This document shows positions 47,784 to 55,856 of a stretch of DNA of 64,000 bases, piece after piece. This DNA comes from Vibrio sp. RE86. GTDB lineage: Bacteria; Pseudomonadota; Gammaproteobacteria; Enterobacterales; Vibrionaceae. Positions within the stretch are counted from its first letter, which is position 1; every line of letters starts with the position of its first letter. The stretch lies in NCBI RefSeq assembly GCF_013114545.1, contig NZ_VTXI01000001.1, positions 186,001-250,000 on the forward strand, read 5' to 3'. The notes beneath the pieces are model-generated. The model saw nothing but the letters and a program-made list of their open reading frames with translations. It was not told the origin of the DNA and did no database searches. The position numbers were made by a program, and so were the translations under genes.

Positions 47784-47803
47784 TATCTAGCGTACGGAAA
47801 TGC

Positions 47804-49348
47804 TTACCTATTCATTTGAACATCGATGCTATCTTCTTGGCATCCGTTGTAACAACTTGGCTTTCTTGGGCACACTGCTCCTCTTGAACAAATCACCCTA
47901 GCATCACTTTGAATCCCACGCTCAATCCAATTGATGTTGAGAATTTTCGCGATGGTCGTAAACTCTTTTTGCATATGACGAGGGATGGCTGCGCTTCCTC
48001 CGTTCCCCACACATAGTGATTTGAGCTCTTCGGCCAGCTCCAACGAGTTTCCGCCCTGCGCGTCAATCGCTGGGTTTAAATCGATACCAGCACACAGAAC
48101 ACGGTTGTTACCCGCTGGGTCGGTCATATTCACTGACTCACAGCAGTAAATTCTTGGTTCATCACCGACATGCAGAATAGAGATTTGTGCAGAGCTGCCT
48201 TGCTGTGGTTCCGATAATCGACGGAACACCGCCCAATGCTGGCAAGGGTCGTTAACTTTGCGCATATTCCCCCAAGGGAGAGGTATACCATTCCCTCGAT
48301 ATACCGCTTTTAGTTTGTTTTGTCCGTAAGCATCAAAGTAGTGCCAATGTGGATAAGGGGAAACGACAGTCATACGACGCATGGCAACCGACGGTGAGAC
48401 CCCCGCTTTCAAGTGAACGTCTATCTCGTAGCCACTTCTATCCAACAGTTGTCTAAATGGAACCTTGGGGCAGAGCAGAGCGCCCGCAAAGAAGCTCGAC
48501 TCGAAGTCACGCCATGCTTGTAAAATGTCTTGGGAGTTGAGTTCAGAGGTTGGAGCGACTTGGTTATGCTCTTCCCAACTGTTTGCGTGACCAACAGAGA
48601 GCACGCTCTTTAGCCCTTCTTTGCTATGAAGAACACAGTGACCAATATAGACAGCCAAATCGTACTTAAGGCGAGTGGGGTACTGCTTGAGTATCTCATT
48701 TAGATAGATACTGCCTGGCGGCTCGAAGAATGACGTTACCACTTGTTTTGCACTTACCCCAAGTTCGTCAACAACGTCTTTTGGTGGGCGAGAGATCCAA
48801 CGAATCGTCAAACCTAAGCTGCGTGCGATATCCATCAAGTCTTCAGCGGATAGATTTAGGCGTTTAAGCCCGACTTCTTCAGCGGCGCGTTCTAAATCAG
48901 GAAAATGGTTTTGGTTGCTTTCTTGATGGGCGCGAATAAGCAAATGCGCAAACTGGCGGCCAGTAATACCAGTCTGAGAGAGCATTTCAGGTATGGCTAT
49001 TTGTAGTATATCGTTTGAAAACAAAAAGCTCGGTTCCAGTGCCATTCCATTGATACCACCGCGATTCCCTTTATCAGGGGTGATATCGGCTTGCTCGGGT
49101 TCATCATCTAAAAACCACGCCGGATCTTTCTGAAAGACTTCAGCGATCACTTCGAGCATATCGATGCTTGGGACTCGTTTTCCCCGTTCAATCATCGAGA
49201 GGTATGACACCGAGGGTGCGTACTCTGGGTTAACCCGAATACATCGCGCAGAGAGATCTTCCATCGTTAAGTGGTTACGTTTACGAAGGTTTCTTATCTT
49301 GGTGCCCAAAAAATGGGACTGACGAATTAAGCTTTTTGACACTGGCAT
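47804..49348 (-). CDS. XRE family regulator with C-terminal Cys-rich tail (DUF3612-like)
   Basis: A 514-residue protein with an N-terminal XRE helix-turn-helix (about residues 14-75: LGTKIRNLRKRNHLTMEDLS, SYLSMIERGKRVPSIDMLEV) and a long C-terminal region like the ScfR/RamB-type acyl-metabolism regulators. The last 35 residues hold four close cysteines (ICSRGAVCPRKPSCYNGC), which could bind a metal or Fe-S cluster. Families of this kind often control glyoxylate or short fatty acid genes (from memory); the target here is unknown. Three evenly spaced repeats at its start codon suggest autoregulation. It converges on qrr. Confidence 0.82.
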   Translation of the reverse strand: MPVSKSLIRQSHFLGTKIRNLRKRNHLTMEDLSARCIRVNPEYAPSVSYLSMIERGKRVPSIDMLEVIAEVFQKDPAWFLDDEPEQADITPDKGNRGGINGMALEPSFLFSNDILQIAIPEMLSQTGITGRQFAHLLIRAHQESNQNHFPDLERAAEEVGLKRLNLSAEDLMDIARSLGLTIRWISRPPKDVVDELGVSAKQVVTSFFEPPGSIYLNEILKQYPTRLKYDLAVYIGHCVLHSKEGLKSVLSVGHANSWEEHNQVAPTSELNSQDILQAWRDFESSFFAGALLCPKVPFRQLLDRSGYEIDVHLKAGVSPSVAMRRMTVVSPYPHWHYFDAYGQNKLKAVYRGNGIPLPWGNMRKVNDPCQHWAVFRRLSEPQQGSSAQISILHVGDEPRIYCCESVNMTDPAGNNRVLCAGIDLNPAIDAQGGNSLELAEELKSLCVGNGGSAAIPRHMQKEFTTIAKILNINWIERGIQSDARVICSRGAVCPRKPSCYNGCQEDSIDVQMNR

Positions 49349-49349
49349 T

Positions 49350-49387
49350 TTGTAAAATTCACATTGTAAAATTTTTGTTGTGAAATT
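49350..49387. promoter_or_regulatory. Three 14-bp-spaced repeats at the start of the XRE regulator gene
   Basis: TTGTAAAATT at 49350 and 49364 and TTGTGAAATT at 49378 form three direct repeats with an exact 14-bp period, beginning 2 bp upstream of the regulator's start codon. They look like operator sites in the divergent promoter shared with the gene at 49525. Confidence 0.65.
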
Positions 49388-49524
49388 GTAGTCAAAAATT
49401 CACTAGTATACAAAGTAAGCAAAGTCACAAATTGGCAAATCAATGAAACACCAGTTTGGAATATTTGCTCTAGGACATAAAGCTGTGCAATTACTTTGAA
49501 ATAACCGTCCGCGAGGGAAACGCT

Positions 49525-50100
49525 ATGAACATGCTAACTATCGATAAAACAGAAATCCAAAAACAAGACAAACCATTTATCGCTGAAGCAGTCTTCGCGG
49601 TAGAGAAAACAAACTCGAAGCAATCTTCAGAAAAACAAAGCAAAGCGAAACAGCTGCTAGACCGCATGTTCCCGCTTGAGAACGGTTCACACCAAGAAGT
49701 AACCGCTTACATGGTTGATTACCGTCATTTGGTGGCTTACTTCAAAGATGGCACTCACAGTGGATTAAAGAGCAACAAGCACTTTGTCGCTTACAGTGGT
49801 GAAAAAGAGACTCCAACGTCAATTCTGTTTCGTGATGGCACAGGCAGTCACGTAGAGCTAACCTTTGGTGGGCATAAAGGGACGGGCTGTGTAGAGTTAA
49901 TAACTATTGATGACATCCAGCTAGAAACGTGCACTATGTTTCCATCAGAAAGCTCTGAAATGTCAGCGATGCGACACTGGATTAGCTTGGTAAGAGGTGA
50001 CGAAAAAGGTAAGCCTAAAGCGTGTACCGAAGCAAAAGCGTTTACAGGTAAAAGCGGTGAAGACTACGACCTAGAGTGTTGCTACACAATGCAGCGATAA
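49525..50100 (+). CDS. Hypothetical protein, 191 residues
   Basis: A soluble-looking protein with no signal peptide or membrane helix. The first 50 residues are Lys/Gln/Ser-rich and low complexity; the rest has a beta-rich pattern with blocks VTAYMVDYRHLVAYFKDGTH and FRDGTGSHVELTFGGHKGTG. I do not recognise the family. It is divergent from the XRE regulator and would share the region with the TTGTAAAATT repeats, so it is a candidate target of that regulator. A GCGAGGGAAACG stretch gives a reasonable ribosome site. Confidence 0.7.
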   Translation: MNMLTIDKTEIQKQDKPFIAEAVFAVEKTNSKQSSEKQSKAKQLLDRMFPLENGSHQEVTAYMVDYRHLVAYFKDGTHSGLKSNKHFVAYSGEKETPTSILFRDGTGSHVELTFGGHKGTGCVELITIDDIQLETCTMFPSESSEMSAMRHWISLVRGDEKGKPKACTEAKAFTGKSGEDYDLECCYTMQR

Positions 50101-50116
50101 TTCCGAGTCCAATAAC

Positions 50117-50147
50117 AAAAAAGGATACCAGCGAGGTATCCTTTTTT
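50117..50147. terminator. Bidirectional terminator
   Basis: AAAAAAGGATACC AGCGA GGTATCCTTTTTT: a 7-bp G+C-containing stem extended by A/T pairs, located between two convergent genes. It should work in both directions. Confidence 0.9.
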
Positions 50148-50162
50148 CGTTTTAATCTGTAT

Positions 50163-50870
50163 TTAAAAGTGCAGTTGGATTACCGAAGTGACGACTGCAC
50201 CAGGGCGACGAACGCCGTCAATCTCAACCTTGATTTCACGCTCAATTTCTAAGCCTTTACGGATTGGTGTCACTTTAGACAGAGTGCTGACTGCTCGAAC
50301 ACGGTTATCCGCTTTAACTGGGTATGGAAAACGAACTTGGTTGAGACCGATGTTCACGACCATTTTTGCTGTCGGGAACATGTTTTTGTCAGGGTCAACA
50401 CTGTCAGTTAGCTTAGGCAGTAAGGCTAGAGTTAAAAAACCATGAGCAATAGTGGTTTTAAAAGGTGACTCTTCTGCTGCGCGCTCAGGATCGGTATGGA
50501 TCCACTGCATGTCTTCTGTCACTTGACCAAACTGGTTGATGCGTTCTTGTGATACATCTAGCCAATCACCAGTGTGGATCACTTCGCCGATTTTTGCTTG
50601 TAGCTCAAGGTATAGAGCTTCTGCTTCTGGCTTTAGTTGGATTGGTTTAGGCTGAGCAGGTTGCTCTGGCTGAACAACGTCTGGCTTCACTTCATCATTA
50701 ACGGCTGGAATATGGAAATCACGCAGACGAGTAAACAGGTGGCGGTTGTGAGCCTTATTTACAATTTCACCCCAGTACTCGCGCACTGCAGGAGCCATCC
50801 AGTGCACTAGCTCTGAATGTTGCTTAGAATTTGTTAAACCACGATGTTTAAATAAGTCAGCGACTTTCAT
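50163..50870 (-). CDS. MaoC-like (R)-specific enoyl-CoA hydratase with N-terminal extension
   Basis: A 235-residue protein. Residues about 90-235 form a MaoC/NodN-like hot-dog domain with the hydratase motif QVTEDMQWIHTDPERAAEES followed by IAHGFLTLALLP, where the Asp and His are the catalytic pair. The first 85 residues are an extra region ending in a Pro/Gln-rich linker (PEQPAQPKPIQLKPEA), unusual for the plain family and possibly a tether. The likely reaction is hydration of enoyl-CoA to the (R)-3-hydroxyacyl-CoA, as in polyhydroxyalkanoate supply, though no pha genes are in the window. Confidence 0.85.
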   Translation of the reverse strand: MKVADLFKHRGLTNSKQHSELVHWMAPAVREYWGEIVNKAHNRHLFTRLRDFHIPAVNDEVKPDVVQPEQPAQPKPIQLKPEAEALYLELQAKIGEVIHTGDWLDVSQERINQFGQVTEDMQWIHTDPERAAEESPFKTTIAHGFLTLALLPKLTDSVDPDKNMFPTAKMVVNIGLNQVRFPYPVKADNRVRAVSTLSKVTPIRKGLEIEREIKVEIDGVRRPGAVVTSVIQLHF

Positions 50871-51186
50871 AAAAACCTCAGTAAATGACCATATTGCTCA
50901 GTTAATCCGTTAATTTTGAAACAGTTCACACTATTGTGCAATTACTTTCGGGCGTACACCTGTTTCTCGAAAGTCACTATTCCCTTTAAAATCAATGATA
51001 TATTAATAAAACACTATTTTATTAGAAAAGTGTCAATAGAGTATTTATTTCATGATTTACGCTTAATTCAGGCTGAAACCTCTTAGTTTTAACGTCTGAG
51101 CTGTTTAGATTATCAACACTTGAACCATAGGCAGTGAATTAATGCTTTACAACTCTTGGGCTTATACCTATTATGCATCCCGCAAC
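50871..51186. other. Intergenic region ahead of tRNA-Ser
   Basis: 316 bp containing the promoter of the MaoC-like gene (minus strand) and the tRNA promoter (plus strand, 51146-51174). No other gene or repeat is seen. This is the last host DNA before the island. Confidence 0.6.
51146..51174 (+). promoter_or_regulatory. Sigma-70 promoter of tRNA-Ser
   Basis: TTTACA (51146-51151), a 17-bp spacer and TATTAT (51169-51174), followed by the G+C-rich GCATCCCGC typical of stringently controlled stable RNA promoters. The tRNA begins about 12 bp downstream. Confidence 0.8.
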
Positions 51187-51277
51187 GGAGAGATGGCTGA
51201 GTGGTTGAAAGCACCGGTCTTGAAAACCGGCATACGTTAATAGCGTATCTAGGGTTCAAATCCCTATCTCTCCGCCA
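51187..51277 (+). tRNA. tRNA-Ser (anticodon TGA)
   Basis: A class II tRNA of 91 nt with encoded CCA. The 7-bp acceptor stem pairs GGAGAGA with TCTCTCC, the anticodon loop is CTTGAAA with TGA in the anticodon position, there is a long variable arm (ACGTTAATAGCGT) and a T arm with GGTTCAAATCC. Its 3' end is next to an integrase gene, so it is the probable attachment site of the island to the right. Confidence 0.97.
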
Positions 51278-51290
51278 CTTTTAAAGATTA

Positions 51291-51316
51291 AACCGCTGTT
51301 TTTACAGCGGTTTTTT
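51291..51316 (+). terminator. Terminator after tRNA-Ser
   Basis: AACCGCTGT TTTT ACAGCGGTT, a 9-bp stem with a 4-nt loop and T-run. It lies between the tRNA and the integrase gene. Confidence 0.9.
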
Positions 51317-51361
51317 CGTTTTCATAACTCAAAAGTCGACAAATACAAGAGGATGATACAG

Positions 51362-52624
51362 ATGTATTTGTTTCGACAACCTAATAGCGTGTACTACACA
51401 CGTGTTGCAATCCCGACTTCCCTTCAAAAAAACGGTTTTCCTAAGGAAATTCGCTTATCCCTAGCCACGCGTGATCGCCGTATGGCTTACAAACGCAATC
51501 TTGACCAGACAAAAGTAATCTTCGAGCTTTTCGAGTTAGCACAGACAAAGTTTTTACCCTTTCCAGATTTTAAGCAAAAGCTTAATGCTGAGATTAACAA
51601 GCTTAGAGTCTCTTTTAATAAACAAACAGGTGATGGAGACTCAACATGTCGTCTGCTCTCGGAAACGTATGAGCCCAAGCCAAATAAACAGATACCATCC
51701 ATCAATAATGATGCTCTTAATCGTTTTATTGAATCTAAGCGCCTAGAAAAAGTCACTAACCTCACTCTTAAGCAGTTAAAGCAGCGTAATGGGGATTTTT
51801 TAAAGTTTGTAGAGCAACAGGAAGGAACGAGTATCACCAGTAGCGTTGCTATGGCTTATCGAGATAAGCTCTTAGGTCGAGGATTAAGCCATAAGACTTT
51901 AAGGGACTATCTCGCGGCCATCAAACAATTCATGAATTGGTGTGTCGTGCAAGAGCTGATAGCCAACAACCCATTTGCACATGTAAAGCTACCCTCCCAA
52001 AACACCTCGTCTCATTCCCAGCGCCTACGCTGGGGAGAAAAGGAGCTAACACGCCTGCTTGCCAGTCGTGCTTTTCAAGAGCAGGATTCATCCTTCCAAT
52101 GGGCCACTAAAGTCATGATGTTGCATGGCTGCCGTCCTTCGGAAGCTTGCCAACTTCGAGTAGCTGATATCCACATAGATGGCCCGATACCAACCATCTC
52201 TTTTACCGACAACGGAGAGCAGCAACACCTGAAAAATGCATCTTCTAAACGGAAAGTTCCCATCCATAAAGGGTTAATAAAAATGGGCTTTCTCGAATAT
52301 GTGAAATCTCGGCAAGATAAAAAACAAATGCAGCTCTTTGATTTTACCCCTCGGGGTAAGGATTCCGATTGGTCAAAGGATTTCAGAGACAGCATGGGTG
52401 ACGTTCTGACTGCTTGTGGGTTTAAAGCAGGTAGTCGCCCCACTGCGTACTCTTTCCGACACACATTCGTCGATGAACTAAAGCAAGCTAATATTGAAGA
52501 ACATGTGGTAGCTCAAATCGTAGGGCATAAAAATACCAGCATGACCTACGGACACTACGGCAAGCAACTTCCAGCAGAGAAGCTGGTGCATGCTGTTAAT
52601 GCATTTACGCTTAATCGGTTCTAA
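51362..52624 (+). CDS. Tyrosine site-specific integrase 1 (tRNA-adjacent)
   Basis: A 420-residue tyrosine recombinase. The N-terminus MYLFRQPNSVYYTRVAIPTS is the beta-rich arm-binding region common in tRNA-targeting island integrases; a SAM-like core-binding domain follows (about 110-210), then the catalytic domain with the first Arg in HGCRPSEACQL, HxxR as FRHTF, and GHKNTSMTYGHYGK with the last His and the Tyr nucleophile. All catalytic residues are intact. A second in-frame ATG at 51353 is possible. Position 85 bp from the tRNA-Ser 3' end indicates it inserts there. Confidence 0.94.
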   Translation: MYLFRQPNSVYYTRVAIPTSLQKNGFPKEIRLSLATRDRRMAYKRNLDQTKVIFELFELAQTKFLPFPDFKQKLNAEINKLRVSFNKQTGDGDSTCRLLSETYEPKPNKQIPSINNDALNRFIESKRLEKVTNLTLKQLKQRNGDFLKFVEQQEGTSITSSVAMAYRDKLLGRGLSHKTLRDYLAAIKQFMNWCVVQELIANNPFAHVKLPSQNTSSHSQRLRWGEKELTRLLASRAFQEQDSSFQWATKVMMLHGCRPSEACQLRVADIHIDGPIPTISFTDNGEQQHLKNASSKRKVPIHKGLIKMGFLEYVKSRQDKKQMQLFDFTPRGKDSDWSKDFRDSMGDVLTACGFKAGSRPTAYSFRHTFVDELKQANIEEHVVAQIVGHKNTSMTYGHYGKQLPAEKLVHAVNAFTLNRF

Positions 52625-52812
52625 ATCTCTTGCATTGAAAATTTAGAACCGATTACAATGAGTGCGGATGACATACACTGGTCGCTGGCGATACCTACCT
52701 CTGTCCGTACTCAATTTAACTTAATTTAAAGTCTTTGTGCTGAAACCCAGTGCATTAGTAAGCTTTTGTAAACGCCAGCCGCAGCTTGCTATTGCATGTC
52801 GGAGAGACAGCT
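52625..52812. other. Intergenic region after integrase 1
   Basis: About 190 bp with no recognisable terminator or RNA. It ends in GGAGAG before the ATG of the next gene. Confidence 0.4.
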
Positions 52813-53964
52813 ATGCGTTTACGCAACAAATCGACTTACACTAAGTTAACCAACGCTTTCAATGAACATCTAAGACGCAATCTAGAGCTAAGTATTCCTT
52901 TTCGTCAGAGGGATAATATGCTTGCGTACATTTTGTTTAATCTCAGCCCTAATGAAGTCCACCAAAGGTTAAGTCGAAATAAAGATGTATTGGTGGATTG
53001 GAAGCAAGAAAGTGACTCCGTTTTAGAGGCTCGCTTTCAAAACACCATTTGGCAACGTGTCACCAGGGCTTTCTGCGATTACAGCTTATCGGAAGAGCAG
53101 TTGATCGAGTTAGTCGCAAGCACTATCAAACCAGCTCTGTTAGATTTAGAGCCATCTTTAATATCTATGAGCTTTCAAAGTGCACTCGGTATCGAATTTG
53201 TTTTAGTAACGGATGAAAACGAAACAAAAGCATCCACAGGTCATTATCTTTTAAAATGGCATCTTCCTTCACGAGATAACATGATCGTTCCCAACTCATG
53301 GACGGGACTAGATAATAAGCGCCTTTACACTCCCAGCAGTGTCAAAGAGCGTTATTCTGCTTTTGATGAACAGAGCTATAAGATCATGTCACTTTCATGT
53401 AACGAGGTTCTAATTGATGCTTATCGGCATGCACCTAAACTGAATAGTCAGTACTCTTCCCTTTATAACGAACTTCATCAATTGCGTGACTGTCATCTTT
53501 TGCTCTTGTTTGTACATGAGCATTATCGACTTGCAGAGATAATGACGCAGGGTATTGTTGATCACTATGAAAACGAGTGCCGTTTTGAAAAAAAAGGAGA
53601 ATCAGGTATTGGTGACGATATTAGTTGGTTTTCTGAGCTTCAAGCGATTAATTTCTCGCTCTACAGTTTGTGGAATATCGTTGAAGAAGAGTATGAGGAG
53701 TTTGCTTATAAGAACCACATACCAACCAGGAACGATTACGTCGATGAGCTGTATCTGCTGATAATGCAATACCTGTTTGAAACGGGTTTGGTAAATCAAC
53801 AAAATAAAGAGCTGTGTGATGACGTTACGCTGACTTATGCAGTGAATGATGCCGTGAAGAACTCAGTAGGCAGTTTGCATCATCAATTAACACGAGGAGT
53901 CCGTTTGCTTACTCATGGCAATCCTAGCAATTTTCTACTTAGTTTAATCCCAGAAGTGAATTAA
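52813..53964 (+). CDS. Hypothetical protein of the island, 383 residues
   Basis: An unrecognised soluble protein placed between two integrases. The start at 52813 follows CGGAGAGACAG; the frame reaches back to 52786. It is rich in Leu, Glu and Tyr with no signal peptide or membrane helix, and appears mostly helical. Blocks such as FIHLxx-like HRLAEIMTQGIVDHYENEC are not seen in any family I know; the stretch LQAINFSLYSLWNIVEEEYEEFAYKN is only a descriptive landmark. It could be a recombination accessory factor or a cargo gene. Codon use resembles the rest of the island. Confidence 0.72.
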   Translation: MRLRNKSTYTKLTNAFNEHLRRNLELSIPFRQRDNMLAYILFNLSPNEVHQRLSRNKDVLVDWKQESDSVLEARFQNTIWQRVTRAFCDYSLSEEQLIELVASTIKPALLDLEPSLISMSFQSALGIEFVLVTDENETKASTGHYLLKWHLPSRDNMIVPNSWTGLDNKRLYTPSSVKERYSAFDEQSYKIMSLSCNEVLIDAYRHAPKLNSQYSSLYNELHQLRDCHLLLLFVHEHYRLAEIMTQGIVDHYENECRFEKKGESGIGDDISWFSELQAINFSLYSLWNIVEEEYEEFAYKNHIPTRNDYVDELYLLIMQYLFETGLVNQQNKELCDDVTLTYAVNDAVKNSVGSLHHQLTRGVRLLTHGNPSNFLLSLIPEVN

Positions 53965-54066
53965 ATAGCCATTGTTGCAGCGACAGATTTACAAAATCAA
54001 TGTCGTTGCTCACTCATGGTAATCCGATGGAGTTACTTATGAGCAGAACTTTAATCACCCGTATTC

Positions 54067-54088
54067 GCAGCGCTTTTGAAAGCGCTGC
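54067..54088. repeat. Perfect 22-nt inverted repeat
   Basis: GCAGCGCTTT TG AAAGCGCTGC is a perfect 10-bp stem with a 2-base centre. There is no T-run. It may be a protein-binding site, for example a recombination site of one of the flanking integrases. Confidence 0.5.
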
Positions 54089-54108
54089 AATCTAACTGAA
54101 GCAAAGAC

Positions 54109-54294
54109 ATGAGTGAAACAAAAAATCAACCTGATGAGTTCGTTAGAAAGTCATCGTCTGTAGAACTCAATAGCCAAACAAAAATTGAGCGAGGAGATAG
54201 CAAAATGAAGCATCGACGAAAGCGTAAATACTACTCAGAACAAGAGGCTGAGAAGTTTGCAGAACATGTCAGTAAAGCAGCAAGAAAAGTTTAA
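54109..54294 (+). CDS. Possible small basic protein, 61 residues
   Basis: A short open frame with a strongly basic middle (KMKHRRKRKYYSEQEAEKFA) and helical tail, followed after 55 bp by a terminator. The ribosome site is weak; an internal ATG after GGAGATAGCAAA (giving a 29-residue protein) is better placed. It could be a small excisionase-like or DNA-binding protein of the island, but no family is recognised. Confidence 0.4.
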   Translation: MSETKNQPDEFVRKSSSVELNSQTKIERGDSKMKHRRKRKYYSEQEAEKFAEHVSKAARKV

Positions 54295-54349
54295 TCGGTC
54301 GGTTTACCCTCAAAGAGATCAGCCGTTACACCTCTTGAAGTTCAACCAC

Positions 54350-54379
54350 TGGAAGGCAGTACCGCCTTCCATTTTTTTT
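54350..54379 (+). terminator. Rho-independent terminator ahead of integrase 2
   Basis: TGGAAGGC AGTACC GCCTTCCA, an 8-bp perfect stem with a 6-nt loop followed by eight T. Confidence 0.92.
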
Positions 54380-54541
54380 GAAAAAAAATGCTAACTCTTA
54401 ACTGATTGATTAAGAACGAAAGTGCTCTGATTTTATAATAAGTAACTAATAATATTAGTATTTTCAGTTTGGACTTCCTGATTTTGCCTAGATATGATGC
54501 TCTCAAATAGAAGAGCAGCCATAGCTGCCTAAGTTGAGAAA

Positions 54542-55639
54542 ATGGAAAACAGGAACCCCAAAAAATTTAAAGATTACGCAGATAAATTCATCAAAAGCCG
54601 AAAATTCAGAGTTGCTCCATCAACTCTTGTTAACAACAAGTGCAAAGCGAACGCCTTGAAGCGCTACTTCGGTGAGACATTAATCTCCGACATTTGTCAT
54701 AGCGACATTCTAGATTTATTTGACGACCTCCACGAGCGTTATGCGAACAAAACAATCAATGAGTTCATGACCGTATTGCGAGGTACTTTTAAGCACGCGG
54801 CCAGTGATGGTGCTATTGGTGTTAGCCCAATGTTAGACGTCAAGAACTTTAAAGCGTGCAAAGTTGAACCGAAGCCTTTCTCTAAAGCGGAACTGAACAG
54901 CCTTCACAATACTCATGGTTGTCTACATGGCAAGCATGCGCTCATGTTGAATGTTCTTATTGGTGTTCGGATTAGTGAACTGATTGCACTAACTTGGGAA
55001 GATATCGACTTTAAGCGCAAGGAAATGTTTGTTCGTCGGGCCAAGGTGCTCAGTGATTACAAGACTCCAAAAACTGAAGAGTCAATAAGGAAAGTCGAGC
55101 TCAATGAGTTGGCTATTCAAGTGTTGCTAAAACAGCTTAAGCTGACAGGTGACAAGGCGACTCGTGAAATCTCGGTGCTGCAAAGTGATAACAAAAGTCG
55201 TATCAAAGAACACTTACAGTTTGTCTTTTACAACAGTCAAACTGATGCCCCTTTCATTCACGCAGCGCAGTTTAATAAAACCTTTTTCAAGCCATTTCTA
55301 GAAAAGGCTGGAGTGGAGCACCGTGGCGCAAGTCAACTTCGACATACTTTTGCGAGTCAAAACCTGACGGCAGGTATTTCTAAAGAGTGGATTGCGCGTC
55401 AGATGGGCCATAGCGATACGGCAATGATAGACAAACATTATGGCAAATGGATAGCTGTAGACTCCCCCGACTACGCAAGTGCCTCGGCAAGGAACCTGTC
55501 TAGTACGTTTGATATGGAAGTCTCTGAGCCCGTGCCTGTGACAGAAATTTCATCTGAGTTCGTAGCTTTGATTCAAGTGCTACAAACTAAACCTGAGCTT
55601 CTCGCTGCGGTAAAAATGCTTGTCGGGAGTCAGCCATGA
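54542..55639 (+). CDS. Tyrosine recombinase 2
   Basis: A 365-residue tyrosine recombinase. Residues 1-100 form a core-binding domain (KFKDYADKFIKSRKFRVAPS), followed by the catalytic domain with Arg in GVRISELIALTWEDI, SQLRHTFASQ (HxxR box equivalent) and MGHSDTAMIDKHYGKW (His and Tyr). It is not closely similar to the first integrase at 51362. It is followed with a 4-bp overlap by a small ORF and then the relaxase, so it may belong to an inner mobile unit of its own. Confidence 0.93.
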   Translation: MENRNPKKFKDYADKFIKSRKFRVAPSTLVNNKCKANALKRYFGETLISDICHSDILDLFDDLHERYANKTINEFMTVLRGTFKHAASDGAIGVSPMLDVKNFKACKVEPKPFSKAELNSLHNTHGCLHGKHALMLNVLIGVRISELIALTWEDIDFKRKEMFVRRAKVLSDYKTPKTEESIRKVELNELAIQVLLKQLKLTGDKATREISVLQSDNKSRIKEHLQFVFYNSQTDAPFIHAAQFNKTFFKPFLEKAGVEHRGASQLRHTFASQNLTAGISKEWIARQMGHSDTAMIDKHYGKWIAVDSPDYASASARNLSSTFDMEVSEPVPVTEISSEFVALIQVLQTKPELLAAVKMLVGSQP

Positions 55640-55854
55640 TTACTCTCGACACCATTGTCATCTGTGTTGTCAGCCATGGCAGTTTCACTGCCAAGAATGG
55701 CACCATTGGTGCCAAAGTCATTCACTTAAAAAGTGAGATGACTAAGCAACCCGCTGCGCTCCCGTCACACTTTTTGTTCCAAAAAGATGAACGTGAGCTG
55801 CGGGCAAGAGATGGCTCTCTTGACTCTCTACCATACTCACCCCTTCGGGGGTGA
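55636..55854 (+). CDS. Doubtful 72-residue ORF over a hairpin cluster
   Basis: An open frame whose ATG overlaps the integrase stop (ATGA) and whose stop lies at the relaxase start. These overlaps would suit a coupled operon, but the DNA is dominated by five inverted repeats, the protein has no recognisable feature (VSHGSFTAKNGTIGAKVIHL), and its sequence seems shaped by the repeats. I consider it more likely non-coding, or a coupling frame, than a functional protein. Confidence 0.25.
   Translation: MITLDTIVICVVSHGSFTAKNGTIGAKVIHLKSEMTKQPAALPSHFLFQKDERELRARDGSLDSLPYSPLRG
55677..55854. other. Cluster of five inverted repeats before the relaxase gene (candidate oriT)
   Basis: Within 178 bp lie TGGCAGT-TTC-ACTGCCA (55677-55693), TGGCACCA-T-TGGTGCCA (55698-55714), TCACTT-AAA-AAGTGA (55722-55736), CTTTTTG-TTC-CAAAAAG (55770-55786) and TCACCCC-TTCG-GGGGTGA (55837-55854). 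Hairpin clusters directly upstream of a relaxase gene are the typical form of an origin of transfer. The last hairpin covers the relaxase ribosome site, so it may also limit relaxase translation. The nic site is not identified. Confidence 0.55.
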
Positions 55855-55856
55855 CT

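Larger units (their letters stand above)
53965..54541. other. 577-bp region between the hypothetical gene and integrase 2
   Basis: It holds a perfect 10-bp-stem hairpin (54067), a possible 61-residue ORF (54109), a terminator (54350) and an A+T-rich stretch that probably carries the promoter of integrase 2. Confidence 0.55.

Noticed and set aside
54039..54095. 18-codon ORF with a GGAG-like site before the 54109 frame
   Set aside because: Too short to support, and half of it is the inverted repeat at 54067-54088.
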